From positions 255,501 to 319,500 of the forward strand of contig NZ_CP091799.1 of NCBI RefSeq assembly GCF_022024235.1: DNA of 64,000 nt, read 5' to 3'. Under the pieces are notes generated by a model. The model worked only from the letters and a program-made list of their open reading frames with translations, was not told the origin of the DNA and did no database searches. Each line of letters opens with the position of its first letter. Position 1 is the stretch's first letter. The stretch comes from Segatella baroniae B14. Lineage in GTDB: Bacteria > Bacteroidota > Bacteroidia > Bacteroidales > Bacteroidaceae. The position numbers and the translations under genes were made by a program. This document shows positions 53,635 to 63,277 of the stretch, in pieces.

Positions 53635-55944
53635 ATGAGAAAAGCTTTTATACACTTTCTTTGGGGAGGTCTTATCATCGTGATATTATTTTCAGCAGGT
53701 GCTTTTACAGCTATATGGAACGGCTGGATTGGTTATATGCCTGACATTGAAGATTTACAGAATCCGATTAACCGCTATGCTACTCAGGTTTATTCTTCTG
53801 ATGGTAAGGTTATGGGTACTTGGAATTTAAATAAGGAAAATCGTATAGTTATTCCTTATAGTAAGATTTCTCCTAATCTAGTACATGCTCTGGTTGCTAC
53901 AGAGGATGAGCGTTTTTATGAGCATTCTGGAATTGATTTTATTGCTTTAAGCCGAGCTGTTGTTAAGCGAGGTATTCTTGGTCAAAAAAGTGCAGGTGGT
54001 GGCTCTACGATTACTCAGCAGCTAGCAAAACAATTGTATTCTTCTACTGCTCAGAGTACTTTGGAGCGTCTTCTTCAGAAGCCGATAGAATGGGTAATTG
54101 CAGTAAAACTTGAAAGGTGTTATACGAAGGAGGAAATTATTGCTCTTTATCTTAATTATTTTGATTTCTTGCATAATGCTGTGGGTATTAAAACGGCGGC
54201 TAATACCTATTTTAATAAAGAGCCTAAAGATCTTTCTATTGTAGAGGCTGCTACTCTCGTAGGTCTCTGTAAAAACCCTTCTTTCTTTAACCCTGTCAGA
54301 TATCCTGATCGTTGTCGTGAGCGAAGAAATGTGGTGTTGGGACAGATGGTTAAATCCCATTATTTGTCTTCTCTAGAATATGATCAACTGGTGAGTGAGC
54401 CGTTAACACTCAATTTTCATCGTACTGATCATAAGGATGGGGCTGCAACTTATTTCCGTGAATTTCTACGACAGTATATGATGGCTAAAATGCCTGATCG
54501 TGCAGATTATCCTTCTTGGAATAAGCGCCAGTATGTTATTGATTCGATAGCATGGGCTTCAGATCCATTATATGGATGGTGTAACAAAAACTTTAAAAAG
54601 GATGGAAGTCCATATAACGTTTACTCTGATGGCTTGAAGGTTTATACTACGATTAATTCTCGAATGCAACGTTATGCTGAAGAAGCTGTTTATCAGCATG
54701 TGGCTCTCAATCTGCAACCAGCATTTAATAAGGAAAATCGTAAGAAAGCTAATGCTCCTTTTACAGATCAACTAACTTCTCAGCAGGTTCGTGATATTTT
54801 GGCTCGTTCAGTTCGTCAAAGTGAGCGCTATCGTAATATGAAAGCTAACGGTGCATCTGAAGAGGATATACGTGAGGCGTTCCGTACACGTACAGATATG
54901 ACGATATTTACTTACCATGGTGATATTGATACTTCTATGACACCATTGGATAGTATTAGGTATTATAAGTCTTTCTTGCGTTCGGGTTTTATGAGTATGG
55001 ATCCTAAAACGGGTGCTGTTAAAGCATATGTAGGAGGGTTGGATTATAGCCATTTCATGTATGATATGGTAACAGGGGGTCGAAGACAGGTCGGTTCTAC
55101 AATTAAGCCGTTCTTATATTCGTTGGCAATGGAAAATGGCTTTTCTCCTTGTGATTTGGCTCCAAACAGGCAACAGACATATATGGTTGCGGGACAGCCT
55201 TGGACTCCTCGTAATACGAGCCATAGTCGTTATGGGCAAATGGTTACCTTAAAATGGGGCCTCGCACAGTCTAATAACTGGATTTCTGCATATCTGATGA
55301 GCAAGTTAAGTCCTCAACAGTTTGTAGGTTTGCTCCATGACTATGGTATAAATAATCCGGATATTCATCCTTCTATGTCTTTGTGTCTTGGACCTTGTGA
55401 AGTATCTGTGGCTGAAATGGTCAGTGCATATTCAGCCTTTGCTAATCATGGTATACGAACAGCTCCTATGTTTGTAACCCGAATCGAGGATAATGAAGGT
55501 AATGTTATTACTAGTTTTCAACCTCGAATGAATGAGGTCATTAGTGCAGACTGTGCAAACAAAATGCTAGTTCTACTGCAGGGGGTAGTAGATGGTGGTA
55601 CTGCTGGTCGACTGAGATATAAATATCATTTCGATGGACAGATTGGTGCTAAGACAGGTACAACTAATCGTAATAGTGATGGCTGGTTCATGGGGTTCAC
55701 TCCTGAATTGGTTAGTGGAGTGTGGGTCGGAGGTGAAGACCGTGATATTCATTTTGATAATATGCAGTTGGGGCAAGGTGCTTCTTCAGCGCTTCCTATT
55801 TGGGCTATCTTCATGAAAAAGGTTTATGCTGATATTTCTCTTGGGTATAATTCACAATCTAAATTTGATATACCTGATGAATATAATCCATGTCTTAAAC
55901 AGGATAATAATATTGGTAATGATATAGACGAAGTTTTTGAGTAA
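53635..55944 (+). CDS. Class A penicillin-binding protein (second copy)
   Basis: The protein has 769 residues: a membrane helix (about 8-30), a glycosyltransferase domain with EDERFYEHSGIDFIALSRAV and GGGSTITQQLAKQLY, and a transpeptidase domain with STIK, SNN and KTGTTNRNSDGW. It has no C-terminal extension of the PBP1A copy at 36036. Both are probably used for peptidoglycan synthesis at different times or places. Confidence 0.95.
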   Translation: MRKAFIHFLWGGLIIVILFSAGAFTAIWNGWIGYMPDIEDLQNPINRYATQVYSSDGKVMGTWNLNKENRIVIPYSKISPNLVHALVATEDERFYEHSGIDFIALSRAVVKRGILGQKSAGGGSTITQQLAKQLYSSTAQSTLERLLQKPIEWVIAVKLERCYTKEEIIALYLNYFDFLHNAVGIKTAANTYFNKEPKDLSIVEAATLVGLCKNPSFFNPVRYPDRCRERRNVVLGQMVKSHYLSSLEYDQLVSEPLTLNFHRTDHKDGAATYFREFLRQYMMAKMPDRADYPSWNKRQYVIDSIAWASDPLYGWCNKNFKKDGSPYNVYSDGLKVYTTINSRMQRYAEEAVYQHVALNLQPAFNKENRKKANAPFTDQLTSQQVRDILARSVRQSERYRNMKANGASEEDIREAFRTRTDMTIFTYHGDIDTSMTPLDSIRYYKSFLRSGFMSMDPKTGAVKAYVGGLDYSHFMYDMVTGGRRQVGSTIKPFLYSLAMENGFSPCDLAPNRQQTYMVAGQPWTPRNTSHSRYGQMVTLKWGLAQSNNWISAYLMSKLSPQQFVGLLHDYGINNPDIHPSMSLCLGPCEVSVAEMVSAYSAFANHGIRTAPMFVTRIEDNEGNVITSFQPRMNEVISADCANKMLVLLQGVVDGGTAGRLRYKYHFDGQIGAKTGTTNRNSDGWFMGFTPELVSGVWVGGEDRDIHFDNMQLGQGASSALPIWAIFMKKVYADISLGYNSQSKFDIPDEYNPCLKQDNNIGNDIDEVFE

Positions 55945-55972
55945 TGTAGTTCATGATTAATGGCATGTTTAT

Positions 55973-56020
55973 AAAAAAGCCTTTGGTGAATTAAATATAT
56001 ATCACCAGAGGCTTTTTTTT
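55973..56020 (+). terminator. Terminator of the second PBP gene
   Basis: AAAAAGCCTTTGGTGA and TATCACCAGAGGCTTTTTTTT pair with few mismatches and end in eight T. Confidence 0.88.
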
Positions 56021-56074
56021 TATATAAATCTACACTTTTCATCATTTTATAACACATATGTTAGAAAATTTAGT

Positions 56075-56082
56075 TAATTTTG
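56075..56082 (+). promoter_or_regulatory. -7 element of the TonB-dependent receptor gene
   Basis: TAATTTTG matches TAnnTTTG, 63 bases before the ATG at 56146. Confidence 0.5.
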
Positions 56083-56145
56083 CACCGTAATGTGGTAAAA
56101 AGGGATAATATTTCCCAAAATTGTTAATTAAATTTTATTTTTCCT

Positions 56146-59100
56146 ATGCAGAAAAAATTGGTTTTTCTGATTGTCATGATGATGGTCTTTGCGACTTCTG
56201 TCATGGCTCAAATCACGACTTCTAGTTTGAGTGGTAGGGTAGTTGCGGATAACGAAGATGTTATTGGTGCTACAATTGAAGCCATTCATACCCCTTCAGG
56301 TACTAAGTACCAGGCGGTAACTAACACCAAAGGTATGTATACTATTAATGGTATGCGTCCAGGTGGGCCTTACGAAATTAAAGTTAGTTATATTGGTTAT
56401 GAAACAAAAGTTGTGAAAAATGTAAAGCTTCAGTTGGCAGAAACATCTAATGTTAATGTTTCTCTCTCTGAGGATGCAAAAGAACTTGGTGAAGTTGTTG
56501 TAACTGCTAAGGCGACTAAGTTTACAACCGCTAAGACTGGTGCTTCAACAAACATCGATAACAAGATGATGCAGAACATGCCTACTGTTTCTCGTTCTAT
56601 CACAGACTTTACTCGTTTGTCTCCTTATGGTGGTAATGGCATGACATTCGGTGGTGCTGATGGTCGTACTGCTAATTTCACAGTAGATGGAGCAGACTTC
56701 AACAATAACTTTGGATTAAGTAGTTCACTCCCTGGTGGTGGTAACCCGATTTCTATCGATGCTATTGAGGAAATGCAGGTTGTAGTATCTCCATTCGATG
56801 TTCGCCAGACTAATTTTATTGGTGGTGGTGTAAATGCTGTTACTAAGAGTGGTACTAATACATTCAAGGGTACTGCTTATATTTACCATCAGAATGAAAA
56901 TATGCGTGGTGATGTTGTTGACGGTGATATCGTAACTGCTTCTCGTGATAAAGATCGTACTACGACTTATGGCTTTACATTAGGTGGTCCTATTATTAAG
57001 GATAAGCTTTTCTTCTTCGTAAATGGTGAAATGGTAAAGAAACCTACACAGGCTAATTCATGGCGCGCAGCTGAAGAAGGTGAAACTGCAAGTGCAGATG
57101 AGTATATATCTCGTACAACAGCATCTGATATGCAGAAAGTTCATGACTATGTTTTGAATAAATATGGTTATGAAACAGGTTCTTATAAGGATTTCCCTGC
57201 TGATGAAGATAACTACAAGTTGTTGGCTCGTTTAGATTGGAATATTAATAGTAAGCATCACTTAGCTCTCCGTTATAATTATACCAAAAATCGCAGTTGG
57301 TCGGTAGTTACAAGAACTTCTATGGATGGTGGTACCACTGCAACAAACGATCGTTTTGGTGCTTATTCTATGGGTTTTGCTAATACCATGTATGCTAAGG
57401 ATGGTTTGGTACACTCTTTCTCTCTCGATTTAAATAGCCGTTTCACAGAGAATTTATCTAACCAGTTATTAGTAACATACTCTAAACTTGATGATCTTCG
57501 TGATACTAACTCAGACATTTTCCCATTCATCGATATATTGAAGGATGGTGATGCTTATATGTCATTAGGTTATGAGCTCTTTACTTATAACAATGCTGTT
57601 CATAATAATGTTTGGAATATCAAAGATGATGTAACTTACTATTTTGGTAATCATAAATTGCTTGCAGGTATCAATTACGAGCATCAGATGGCAGATAACC
57701 AGTATATGCGTAATGGTACAGGTTATTATCGCTATAAGTCTTTGGATGATTTCTTGAATGAAAAAGCTCCAGAAATTGTCAATCTCACTTATGGTTATAA
57801 TGGTGAAAAAGAGCCTGCTGCGCGTGTTCAGTATTCTAAACTCGGATTGTATGTACAGGATGAGTGGCAAGCTACTAATAAATTTAAGTTGACTTATGGT
57901 ATTCGTTTGGATGATATCTTCTTTAATAATGGTGATTTAATGACAAATAATGCCATTAAGGAACTTGATTATAATGGTCGTCATATCGATACAGGTAAGT
58001 GGCCATCTTCTAAAGTTATCTTCTCACCTCGTGTAGGTTTTACTTATGATGTTTTGGGTGACAAATCTTTGAAGTTCCGTGGTGGTACAGGTCTCTTTGC
58101 AGGTCGTTTGCCATTGGTATTCTTTACCAATATGCCTACTAACTCTGGTATGATTCAGTATCAGGCTATTATCAATGCATCTAATGCTGCAAAGAAAGGC
58201 TTTGATATGAGCGAATTCAAAGGTGGCTTAGTTACAGATGCTAATGGTAAGGCTACGCCTGAAGCTTTGTTGAACAAACTTACTTCTTTAGGTTACCCTA
58301 CAACAATCAGTCCTGAGGAGGGTACTGTTCCTTCTGCAATTTCAAGTGTAGATCCAGATTTCCATATGCCACAGGTATGGAAAACATCTCTTGCAGTTGA
58401 TTACGCTATTCCTGTAAATTTCCCATTCTCAGTATCAGCTGAGTATATTTTCAATAAGACTGTTTATGGTACCTTCATGAACGATTGGAGTACTCCTAAT
58501 GTAGAGGGCTTTGCTCGTTTCAATGGGGTTGATAGTCGTCATATTTATCCTTCTGGATTCCAGCAGGGTACACATGCTTATATTCTTGAGAATACTAGTA
58601 AAGGTTATGGTTATTCTTGGAGCTTGTCTGCCAATGCTCAGCCTTTCGAATGGTTGGATTTGACAGCAGCATATACTCACACAGTATCAAAGGAGCTTAC
58701 TAGCTTACCAGGTTCTAATGCCTCTTCTGTACTTAATTATGTAGCAACAGTAGATGGTCCTACAGCAATGAAGTTGCACAATGCAGCTAATGTTACTCCT
58801 GACCGTTTTATCGCTTCTGCTACAATGCACGACAAGAGTGGTAATCACTTGAATCTTACTTACGAGGCATGGCGTGGTAGCTACAAGTATTCTGCTATGA
58901 CCACAAATGATATGAATGGTGATGGTTTCAATTATGATGCTATCTTTATCCCAACTGATCAGCAAGTTGCTAATGGTGATTTCTGTTTTAAGACGGAGGA
59001 TGATAAGACTCGTTTCATGGACTTCGTTCATGCTAATAGTTTCTTGAGTGATCATCAAGGAGAATACGCTGAGTCTTATGGTATCTTCTCTCCATGGGTA

Positions 59101-59415
59101 CATCGTGTAGATTTGGGTTATAAGCATGACTTTAAGGTTAAGGCTGGCAATACTAAGCATATGCTTCAATTGAGTTTTGATATCAAAAATGTACTTAATC
59201 TCTTCAATTCTTCTTGGGGTGTTGCTAAGCAGATTAATCAAGACATTAGTACAGAGGGTTTCCGTCTTCTTACTTATGAAGGCGTAAATGAGGCAGGTAA
59301 GGCTGTGTTCTCAACTCCAAGCGTTATTAATGGCAGTACTCCTGCTTGGCATTACAATCATGCAACTGGTCAGTGCTGGTATGCATCTATTGGTATTAAG
59401 TACTATTTTAATTAA
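56146..59415 (+). CDS. Oar-like TonB-dependent receptor
   Basis: The protein has 1089 residues with a signal peptide (cleavage after VMAQ). A carboxypeptidase-regulatory-like domain (SLSGRVVADNEDVIGATIEA) precedes the plug (PTVSRSITDFTRLSPYGGNG; GGNPISIDAIEEMQVV) and the outer-membrane barrel ending in IGIKYYFN. The substrate is unknown. Followed by a lipoprotein gene 21 bases on, the usual SusC/D-like two-gene arrangement, although the second gene is not SusD. Confidence 0.9.
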   Translation: MQKKLVFLIVMMMVFATSVMAQITTSSLSGRVVADNEDVIGATIEAIHTPSGTKYQAVTNTKGMYTINGMRPGGPYEIKVSYIGYETKVVKNVKLQLAETSNVNVSLSEDAKELGEVVVTAKATKFTTAKTGASTNIDNKMMQNMPTVSRSITDFTRLSPYGGNGMTFGGADGRTANFTVDGADFNNNFGLSSSLPGGGNPISIDAIEEMQVVVSPFDVRQTNFIGGGVNAVTKSGTNTFKGTAYIYHQNENMRGDVVDGDIVTASRDKDRTTTYGFTLGGPIIKDKLFFFVNGEMVKKPTQANSWRAAEEGETASADEYISRTTASDMQKVHDYVLNKYGYETGSYKDFPADEDNYKLLARLDWNINSKHHLALRYNYTKNRSWSVVTRTSMDGGTTATNDRFGAYSMGFANTMYAKDGLVHSFSLDLNSRFTENLSNQLLVTYSKLDDLRDTNSDIFPFIDILKDGDAYMSLGYELFTYNNAVHNNVWNIKDDVTYYFGNHKLLAGINYEHQMADNQYMRNGTGYYRYKSLDDFLNEKAPEIVNLTYGYNGEKEPAARVQYSKLGLYVQDEWQATNKFKLTYGIRLDDIFFNNGDLMTNNAIKELDYNGRHIDTGKWPSSKVIFSPRVGFTYDVLGDKSLKFRGGTGLFAGRLPLVFFTNMPTNSGMIQYQAIINASNAAKKGFDMSEFKGGLVTDANGKATPEALLNKLTSLGYPTTISPEEGTVPSAISSVDPDFHMPQVWKTSLAVDYAIPVNFPFSVSAEYIFNKTVYGTFMNDWSTPNVEGFARFNGVDSRHIYPSGFQQGTHAYILENTSKGYGYSWSLSANAQPFEWLDLTAAYTHTVSKELTSLPGSNASSVLNYVATVDGPTAMKLHNAANVTPDRFIASATMHDKSGNHLNLTYEAWRGSYKYSAMTTNDMNGDGFNYDAIFIPTDQQVANGDFCFKTEDDKTRFMDFVHANSFLSDHQGEYAESYGIFSPWVHRVDLGYKHDFKVKAGNTKHMLQLSFDIKNVLNLFNSSWGVAKQINQDISTEGFRLLTYEGVNEAGKAVFSTPSVINGSTPAWHYNHATGQCWYASIGIKYYFN

Positions 59416-59436
59416 TCTTTTAAGCATATTAATATA

Positions 59437-60939
59437 ATGAAATTAAGATATATTCTTCCTGCCCTCTTAGCATTTGTGATGATGCTGACTGGATGTTCTT
59501 CGGAGTATACTGTCGATAATCTGAAATCTGTACAGGTCTCTTCTTCGTATGTTGCTATTAATAAGGGCGGTGGTGAAACGGAGATTACTTTAAAAGCTCA
59601 GGGTGACTGGTACATTGAGCGTGTTGATAGTAAGGATTTGTGGTTTACCATGTCTGATTCTATTGGTACTGCTGGTGAGACTACTTTAAAGTTCTCTGCT
59701 CCTGCAACAGATAATGGTCGTAGTTCTTCTGTTAAACTCTATTGCAACGGCGAAACTCAATATATTAACATTTTGCAGGGTCTTGCTTCTGCAGAAGGTA
59801 AGCTTGCTACTTGTGCTGAGGTTAATTCTGGTGTTGAGGGTACTATATATCGTATCAAGGGTACTGTTAAGTCTGTTCAAGAATGGACTAAGTATGGTAA
59901 CTGGTATATTCAGGATGAAACAGGTAGTACTCAGATTTATGGAACAACGAATTTCAAGGATTTTGATATCGAACCGGGTGATGAAGTAGTGGTAGATGGT
60001 CCATTGGCATTCTATAATGGCAATGCCGAGTTGAAAAATGCTACTATTGCCAGTGTTACCAAGTCTTTGATTAAAGTTGATTCTATAGATAACCAGACTC
60101 TTCCAAAGGAAGGTGGTGTCGCTGTTGTTCATATTACTTGTAAGGGTCAGGGTGTTTCATTACCTGAAATACCAGAAGAAGCAAAGAGCTGGTTGTCTTA
60201 TTCTTCTACACGTTCTTATGAAGGTGGTGCAACTGTATCTTTCAAGGCTACACCTAATGAAGGTGGTGCTCGTTCTGCTACGGTTACTTTCCGTACTACA
60301 GATGGTGAAAAAGAATATACTAGCGAGGCTACTATTAATCAGAATGGTGGTATTGTTGTGGCAACGCTTTCTGAATTCCGTGCAGCCGAAGTAGGTGATA
60401 CTCAGTATCGTTTTACTGGTATTATTTCAAAACTCGATGGTAAGGGTAATTTCTATGTTACAGACTATTCTGATTTAACTGGTGAAGTACAGGTCTATAA
60501 GCCAACAGGTCTTCCAGAAACAGCAAAGGTTGGTGATATCGTTACTATAGTTGGTAAGCGTGCTCAGTATAAAACTACTATTGAGTTTTCTGATGTGACA
60601 GTAGAAAAACTTCAAGCTGTAGAGGCTGTTTCTATTAACGAATTCCGTTCTAAAGCTGATTCTAATGATGCCTATTACATGATATCAGGTAAGATAAGTC
60701 AATCTACTGAAGCAAATACAAAGTGGGATCTTGAGAAATATGGAAACTTCGCTTTGACCGATGAATCAGGTACAGTATATGTTTATGGTGTGCTTGCTGG
60801 TTGGGGCGGTACCAAAGGTAAACTTAAAGAGCAGGGTGTAACACTTGAGGATGGTGATAATATAACTATTATTGCTACTAAGTCAACTTATAAAGGACTT
60901 ATAGAAGCTGTGGGTGTATTTATCTCAAAGAATAATTAA
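59437..60939 (+). CDS. Lipoprotein with BACON-like and OB-like domains
   Basis: The protein has 500 residues with a lipobox (LTGC, Cys about 20). BACON-like domains are visible at about 30-110 (SSYVAINKGGGETEITLKA) and 210-300 (QTLPKEGGVAVVHITC). They alternate with OB-like domains at about 120-200 (YRIKGTVKSV, NWYIQDETGSTQIYG), 305-395 (YRFTGIISKL, FYVTDYSD) and 400-500 (YYMISGKISQS, FALTDESGTVYVYG). OB-like domains with this pattern occur in Bacteroidetes surface proteins. It likely works with the receptor, perhaps binding polymer or nucleic acid. Partner role is inference. Confidence 0.75.
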   Translation: MKLRYILPALLAFVMMLTGCSSEYTVDNLKSVQVSSSYVAINKGGGETEITLKAQGDWYIERVDSKDLWFTMSDSIGTAGETTLKFSAPATDNGRSSSVKLYCNGETQYINILQGLASAEGKLATCAEVNSGVEGTIYRIKGTVKSVQEWTKYGNWYIQDETGSTQIYGTTNFKDFDIEPGDEVVVDGPLAFYNGNAELKNATIASVTKSLIKVDSIDNQTLPKEGGVAVVHITCKGQGVSLPEIPEEAKSWLSYSSTRSYEGGATVSFKATPNEGGARSATVTFRTTDGEKEYTSEATINQNGGIVVATLSEFRAAEVGDTQYRFTGIISKLDGKGNFYVTDYSDLTGEVQVYKPTGLPETAKVGDIVTIVGKRAQYKTTIEFSDVTVEKLQAVEAVSINEFRSKADSNDAYYMISGKISQSTEANTKWDLEKYGNFALTDESGTVYVYGVLAGWGGTKGKLKEQGVTLEDGDNITIIATKSTYKGLIEAVGVFISKNN

Positions 60940-60955
60940 GTTTTAACCTAATATG

Positions 60956-60995
60956 AAAAATAGGATATCTCTCAAAAGGTATCCTATTTTTTTTG
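60956..60995 (+). terminator. Terminator of the receptor-lipoprotein pair
   Basis: AAAAATAGGATA and TATCCTATTTTTTTT form the stem with a T8 run. Confidence 0.85.
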
Positions 60996-61078
60996 TCTTT
61001 TGCTTTAGCGTTTTGTAACGCACTATTTTGAAAAAGTGATTGAGTTACGGTTGCTCGTTATCAAATCATTCTAATTGA

Positions 61079-61110
61079 TTTGTTTTTTAGAAGAAAAAAC
61101 AGTATCTTCG
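61079..61110 (+). promoter_or_regulatory. Promoter of the alcohol dehydrogenase gene
   Basis: TTTG (61079-61082), 20 bases, then TATCTTCG (61103-61110), one base off the -7 consensus. The ATG is 65 bases downstream. Confidence 0.55.
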
Positions 61111-61175
61111 CATATATGTTGATAAAGCAATGATTTGACTATTTTCAGAATAGCTAATATTTTATATCTTACAAT

Positions 61176-62351
61176 ATGAATAACTTTACATTTTATAGTC
61201 CTACAGAATTTGTATTTGGTAAGGATACAGAGAAAAATGTAGGTGAGTTGTGTCAACAGTATGGTGCTTCTCGTATAATGATTGTATATGGTGGCGGAAG
61301 TGTTGTTCGTTCAGGTTTATTAGATCGCATTAAAAAGTCTCTCGATGAAGCTAAGCTGGTTTATTGCGAATTGTCTGGAGTTCAACCTAATCCTGTTGAT
61401 ACGAAGGTGTACGAGGGATTGGAATTAGCTCGTGAATTTAAACCTGATTTTATGTTGCCTGTAGGTGGTGGAAGTGTTATAGATACTGCCAAAACTATTG
61501 CAGCTGGTTTTTATTATGAGGGTGATTTTTGGGATTTCTATTGTGGTAAAGCCAAACCTGTAAATGCATTACCAATAGGAGTAGTCTTAACAATACCTGC
61601 AGCAGGAAGTGAAGGCTCTGGAAATGCTGTAATTACTAATACTAAGAGTCATGTGAAAAATGGCTTGCGAATGCCTAAACTCCTTCGTCCTAAATTTGCT
61701 ATTATGAATCCTGAGTTGACGATGACCTTACCTGCTTGGCAAACTGCAAGCGGTATTACGGATATGATGGCACACATATTAGAACGATATTTGAGTAATA
61801 CTCCTGATGTTCAGATTGGTGATCGTTTGGCTGAGGGAATGTTATTGGCTATTATGGAGGAAGCAGAGAAGGTAATGAGGAATCCTCAAGATTATGAGGC
61901 ACGTGCTAATATTATGTGGAGTGGTACTATTGCTCACAATGATACTTGTTCTTTAGGTAGGCAGGAAGATTGGAATAGCCATGCTATGGAGCACGAAATT
62001 TCTGCAGAATATAATGTAACTCATGGTGCAGGATTGGCTGTAATATTCCCAGCTTTCCTAACTTATGCTTCTAAACATAATCCTGCAAAAGTTGCTCAGT
62101 TGGCATATCGTGTTTTAGGTGTAACTGAGTCTGGTGATATAGCTGCTGATGCTTTAGAAGGGGCTAAACGTCTCAAAGCTTGGTTGCATGATGTTTTGGG
62201 TATGCCTGTTTCTTTTGCACAGTTGGGTGTGGATAATCCGGACCTTGAATTACTGAATACTAGGCTACATCGCTTGAAGGGCGATGTTATGCAAGGATAT
62301 ATGCCTTTAGATGCGGAAGCTACTATGGAAATCTATAAACTTTGTTTATAA
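61176..62351 (+). CDS. Iron-containing alcohol dehydrogenase (YqhD/BDH type)
   Basis: The protein has 391 residues. GGGSVIDTAKTIAAG binds NAD(P); the iron ligands are in TDMMAHILERYL (Asp and His) and EDWNSHAMEHEISAEYNVTHGAG (two His). It likely reduces aldehydes to alcohols, as in butanol dehydrogenases; the substrate is not clear. Monocistronic with its own terminator. Confidence 0.92.
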   Translation: MNNFTFYSPTEFVFGKDTEKNVGELCQQYGASRIMIVYGGGSVVRSGLLDRIKKSLDEAKLVYCELSGVQPNPVDTKVYEGLELAREFKPDFMLPVGGGSVIDTAKTIAAGFYYEGDFWDFYCGKAKPVNALPIGVVLTIPAAGSEGSGNAVITNTKSHVKNGLRMPKLLRPKFAIMNPELTMTLPAWQTASGITDMMAHILERYLSNTPDVQIGDRLAEGMLLAIMEEAEKVMRNPQDYEARANIMWSGTIAHNDTCSLGRQEDWNSHAMEHEISAEYNVTHGAGLAVIFPAFLTYASKHNPAKVAQLAYRVLGVTESGDIAADALEGAKRLKAWLHDVLGMPVSFAQLGVDNPDLELLNTRLHRLKGDVMQGYMPLDAEATMEIYKLCL

Positions 62352-62372
62352 ATAAGAAGTATTAATATATTT

Positions 62373-62408
62373 GAAAGGCTGTTGTTCAGAATGACGACAG
62401 CCTTTTTG
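62373..62408 (+). terminator. Terminator of the alcohol dehydrogenase gene
   Basis: AAAGGCTGTTGT pairs with CGACAGCCTTT and is followed by a T5 run, 22 bases past the stop. Confidence 0.85.
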
Positions 62409-62441
62409 GTTTTGTCTAGCATGTATGTATTTTGAATTTAC

Positions 62442-62503
62442 TTGACATAAACCGTCTTGTACTTTGCGTATTTGAAATTGTGATGTAGAATGGCCTCAAA
62501 TAC
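62442..62503. repeat. Dispersed intergenic repeat, second copy (inverted)
   Basis: The 33 bases 62442-62474 are the reverse complement of 26819-26851 with two mismatches. The neighbouring ~30 bases are also related at lower identity. No coding frame. Confidence 0.75.
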
Positions 62504-62582
62504 GCGAATTTTGAAGCATTTTTGTATCTGCCTGAATATCAGTGCGTTACGAATTTTACACTTCGGTGGCTTAATAAATGGG

Positions 62583-62693
62583 CGCCAAAACCCCAGCTCC
62601 TAGTGGTCGAAAGCTTAGGGTTGATGCGATAAGGTCATAGAGTTTAGCGAGCAAAGTCTTAGGTTTCGACCCCTAGGAGCTAGGGTTTTGGCG
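62583..62693. repeat. Large inverted repeat upstream of the rRNA operon
   Basis: Two arms of about 36 bases (62583-62619 and 62657-62693) are inverted copies with about four mismatches, separated by 37 bases. The arms include CGCCAAAACCC and AGCTCCTAG. The arms are more G/C-rich than the surrounding DNA. It could be a small non-autonomous element, a structured RNA or a strong barrier to transcription. No transposase is near. Confidence 0.7.
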
Positions 62694-62991
62694 GGAGAGA
62701 AAATCGAGGGGAAGGAAAAAGACCAAACAGGCTGATCAAAAGTTGAATATTTTAAGCTAGATGATGATTTTTAGTGGCTATGTTTTTTTGATATTTTATT
62801 TTACGTTTTGCCCACTACAGACAGCGAAAGTTTGCGGCTACTTGTCAATTTTTCGTTGTTACAGAATTCTGTGCACCATTCTTATATTTCTTTAATCCTT
62901 ATATATTATAATGTGTACGTCCACGGGAGCAAGCTTTTATTGTCAAAGAACGCGCAAAATCTTAGTTTTTTGCAATTTTTTCTTGAAAACA
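62694..62991. other. Upstream region of the rRNA operon, no gene
   Basis: A/T-rich DNA with no plausible coding frame. TTTG occurs several times, but no second well-spaced promoter was seen. Confidence 0.4.
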
Positions 62992-63023
62992 TTTGGAGGT
63001 TATGGATATTTTGTATACCTTTG
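62992..63023 (+). promoter_or_regulatory. rRNA operon promoter
   Basis: TTTG at 62992-62995, a 20-base spacer and TACCTTTG at 63016-63023. It lies about 255 bases before the mature 16S sequence, as expected for an rRNA leader. Confidence 0.75.
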
Positions 63024-63130
63024 CACTCGCTTTCAAACAAACGGAAGCAGCCAAATAACGTTGGTTATGAGGCTTAAGAGAAAGAGTTCTTTGAAAAGAT
63101 TACATAGACAGAGAAGTAGTACAAGAAGCG

Positions 63131-63155
63131 TTCACATATTATAAATATGTGTGAA
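63131..63155 (+). other. Hairpin in the rRNA leader
   Basis: TTCACATATT and ATATGTGTGAA pair around a short loop in the transcribed leader before 16S. Such stems can take part in leader folding or processing. Confidence 0.4.
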
Positions 63156-63277
63156 TGGGTAACAAAAACGAACCGTCAAGTTTAGTTTTTGTCCAGGCTT
63201 TAAACCGACTTCAATAAAAGGATAAGCGTCCTTGAAACAGAGACAAATAATCTATTCAATTAGATATTCAAAGATAT

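Noticed and set aside
62583..62693. Possible tRNA, because the sequence TTAGGTTTCGACCCCTA looks like a T arm
   Set aside because: No acceptor stem, anticodon arm or D arm can be drawn; the signal comes from an inverted repeat arm.
62808..63144. Open frames of 77 and 89 residues before the 16S gene
   Set aside because: They overlap the rRNA promoter and leader, have biased low-complexity composition and no domain.
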